The notes under the pieces were generated by a model. It searched no databases and was not told the DNA's origin. It worked only from the letters and a program-made list of their open reading frames with translations. A stretch of 64,000 nucleotides of DNA. Source: Bacteroidia bacterium (GTDB lineage: Bacteria; Bacteroidota; Bacteroidia; J057). The position numbers and the translations under genes are program-made. Where the stretch lies: positions 124,001 to 188,000 of the forward strand of contig JAUIKF010000004.1 of the NCBI GenBank assembly GCA_030430575.1. Reading direction: 5' to 3'. Below are positions 63,932-64,000 of this stretch, piece after piece; within the stretch, counting starts at the first letter, position 1; each line of letters opens with the position of its first letter.

Positions 63932-64000
63932 ATGATGAAATATTTGATCTGCATTGCCATACTTACTCTATCCATATCGGCATTTGGACAGACGGATAAA
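63932..64000 (+). CDS. secreted protein, 5' end only (partial)
   Basis: The 23 visible codons read as a signal peptide (MMKYLICIAILTLSISAFGQ) followed by TDK. The gene starts 32 bases after the M61 gene and runs off the window. Product unknown. Confidence 0.65.
   Translation, partial: MMKYLICIAILTLSISAFGQTDK

Noticed and set aside
1-64000. CRISPR arrays, rRNA, prophage, insertion sequences with transposase, replication origin
   Set aside because: None was seen. The repeats present are dispersed or palindromic, not regularly spaced arrays, and no transposase or integrase gene was found.

Overview
The window looks like a chromosomal segment from a member of the Bacteroidota. The evidence is: a Bacteroidota-style str-S10-spc-alpha ribosomal superoperon with cysteine-free L36 and S14; the absence of Shine-Dalgarno sites at nearly every start; promoters of the TTTG / TAnnTTTG type; a PorV homologue of the type IX secretion system (T9SS); three secreted proteins ending in T9SS sorting domains; and families such as DUF2723, YfhO and BNR-PKD proteins. 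A Saprospiria-like lineage is my guess only. I see no rRNA, tRNA, CRISPR array, transposase or prophage.

Region 1 (1-17.5 kb, plus strand): 3' end of rpsG, fusA, a terminator/attenuator, then rpsJ to rplQ with secY, map, infA, rpmJ and rpoA. Four of the wider gaps inside the cluster (before rplC, rpsM, rpsD and rplQ) hold hairpins that could be autoregulatory leaders. rpsC and infA use TTG starts.

Region 2 (17.5-25.3 kb): porV, a ParE/RelE-type toxin-antitoxin pair, a MORN lipoprotein, a tandem pair of cysteine-rich T9SS cargo proteins with a Spy-like periplasmic protein, methylmalonyl-CoA epimerase, phosphatidylserine decarboxylase and pheS.

Region 3 (25.3-36.3 kb): a DUF2723 membrane protein, a GNAT acetyltransferase whose C-terminus runs into a repeat element, gpsA-plsB-like (phospholipid synthesis), a YiiX-like hydrolase, folD, an RluA-type pseudouridine synthase and a membrane-MORN protein.

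Region 4 (36.3-49.2 kb, all minus strand): surface-sugar precursor genes. They comprise a legionaminic/nonulosonic-acid-type set (4,6-dehydratase, aminotransferase, hydrolysing 2-epimerase, NeuB-type synthase), a YfhO membrane protein, rfbA, rfbC, UDP-xylose synthase, UDP-glucose dehydrogenase and a second DegT aminotransferase. There are no glycosyltransferases here, and several pathway partners are missing.

Region 5 (49.4-64 kb): outer-membrane barrel, Kdo transferase, small secreted protein, FKBP isomerase, ilvE, a giant BNR-PKD T9SS cargo, an AAA-ATPase/PD-(D/E)XK protein, an ABC permease, an M61 peptidase and the start of a further secreted protein.

The most novel signal is non-coding. 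One family is a three-copy, roughly 102-bp intergenic element with two hairpins, one showing compensatory base changes, always in the same orientation just upstream of a start codon. The other is a two-copy, roughly 220-230-bp BIME-like mosaic palindrome that abuts the stop codon of a neighbouring gene and in one case supplies the C-terminus of a protein.
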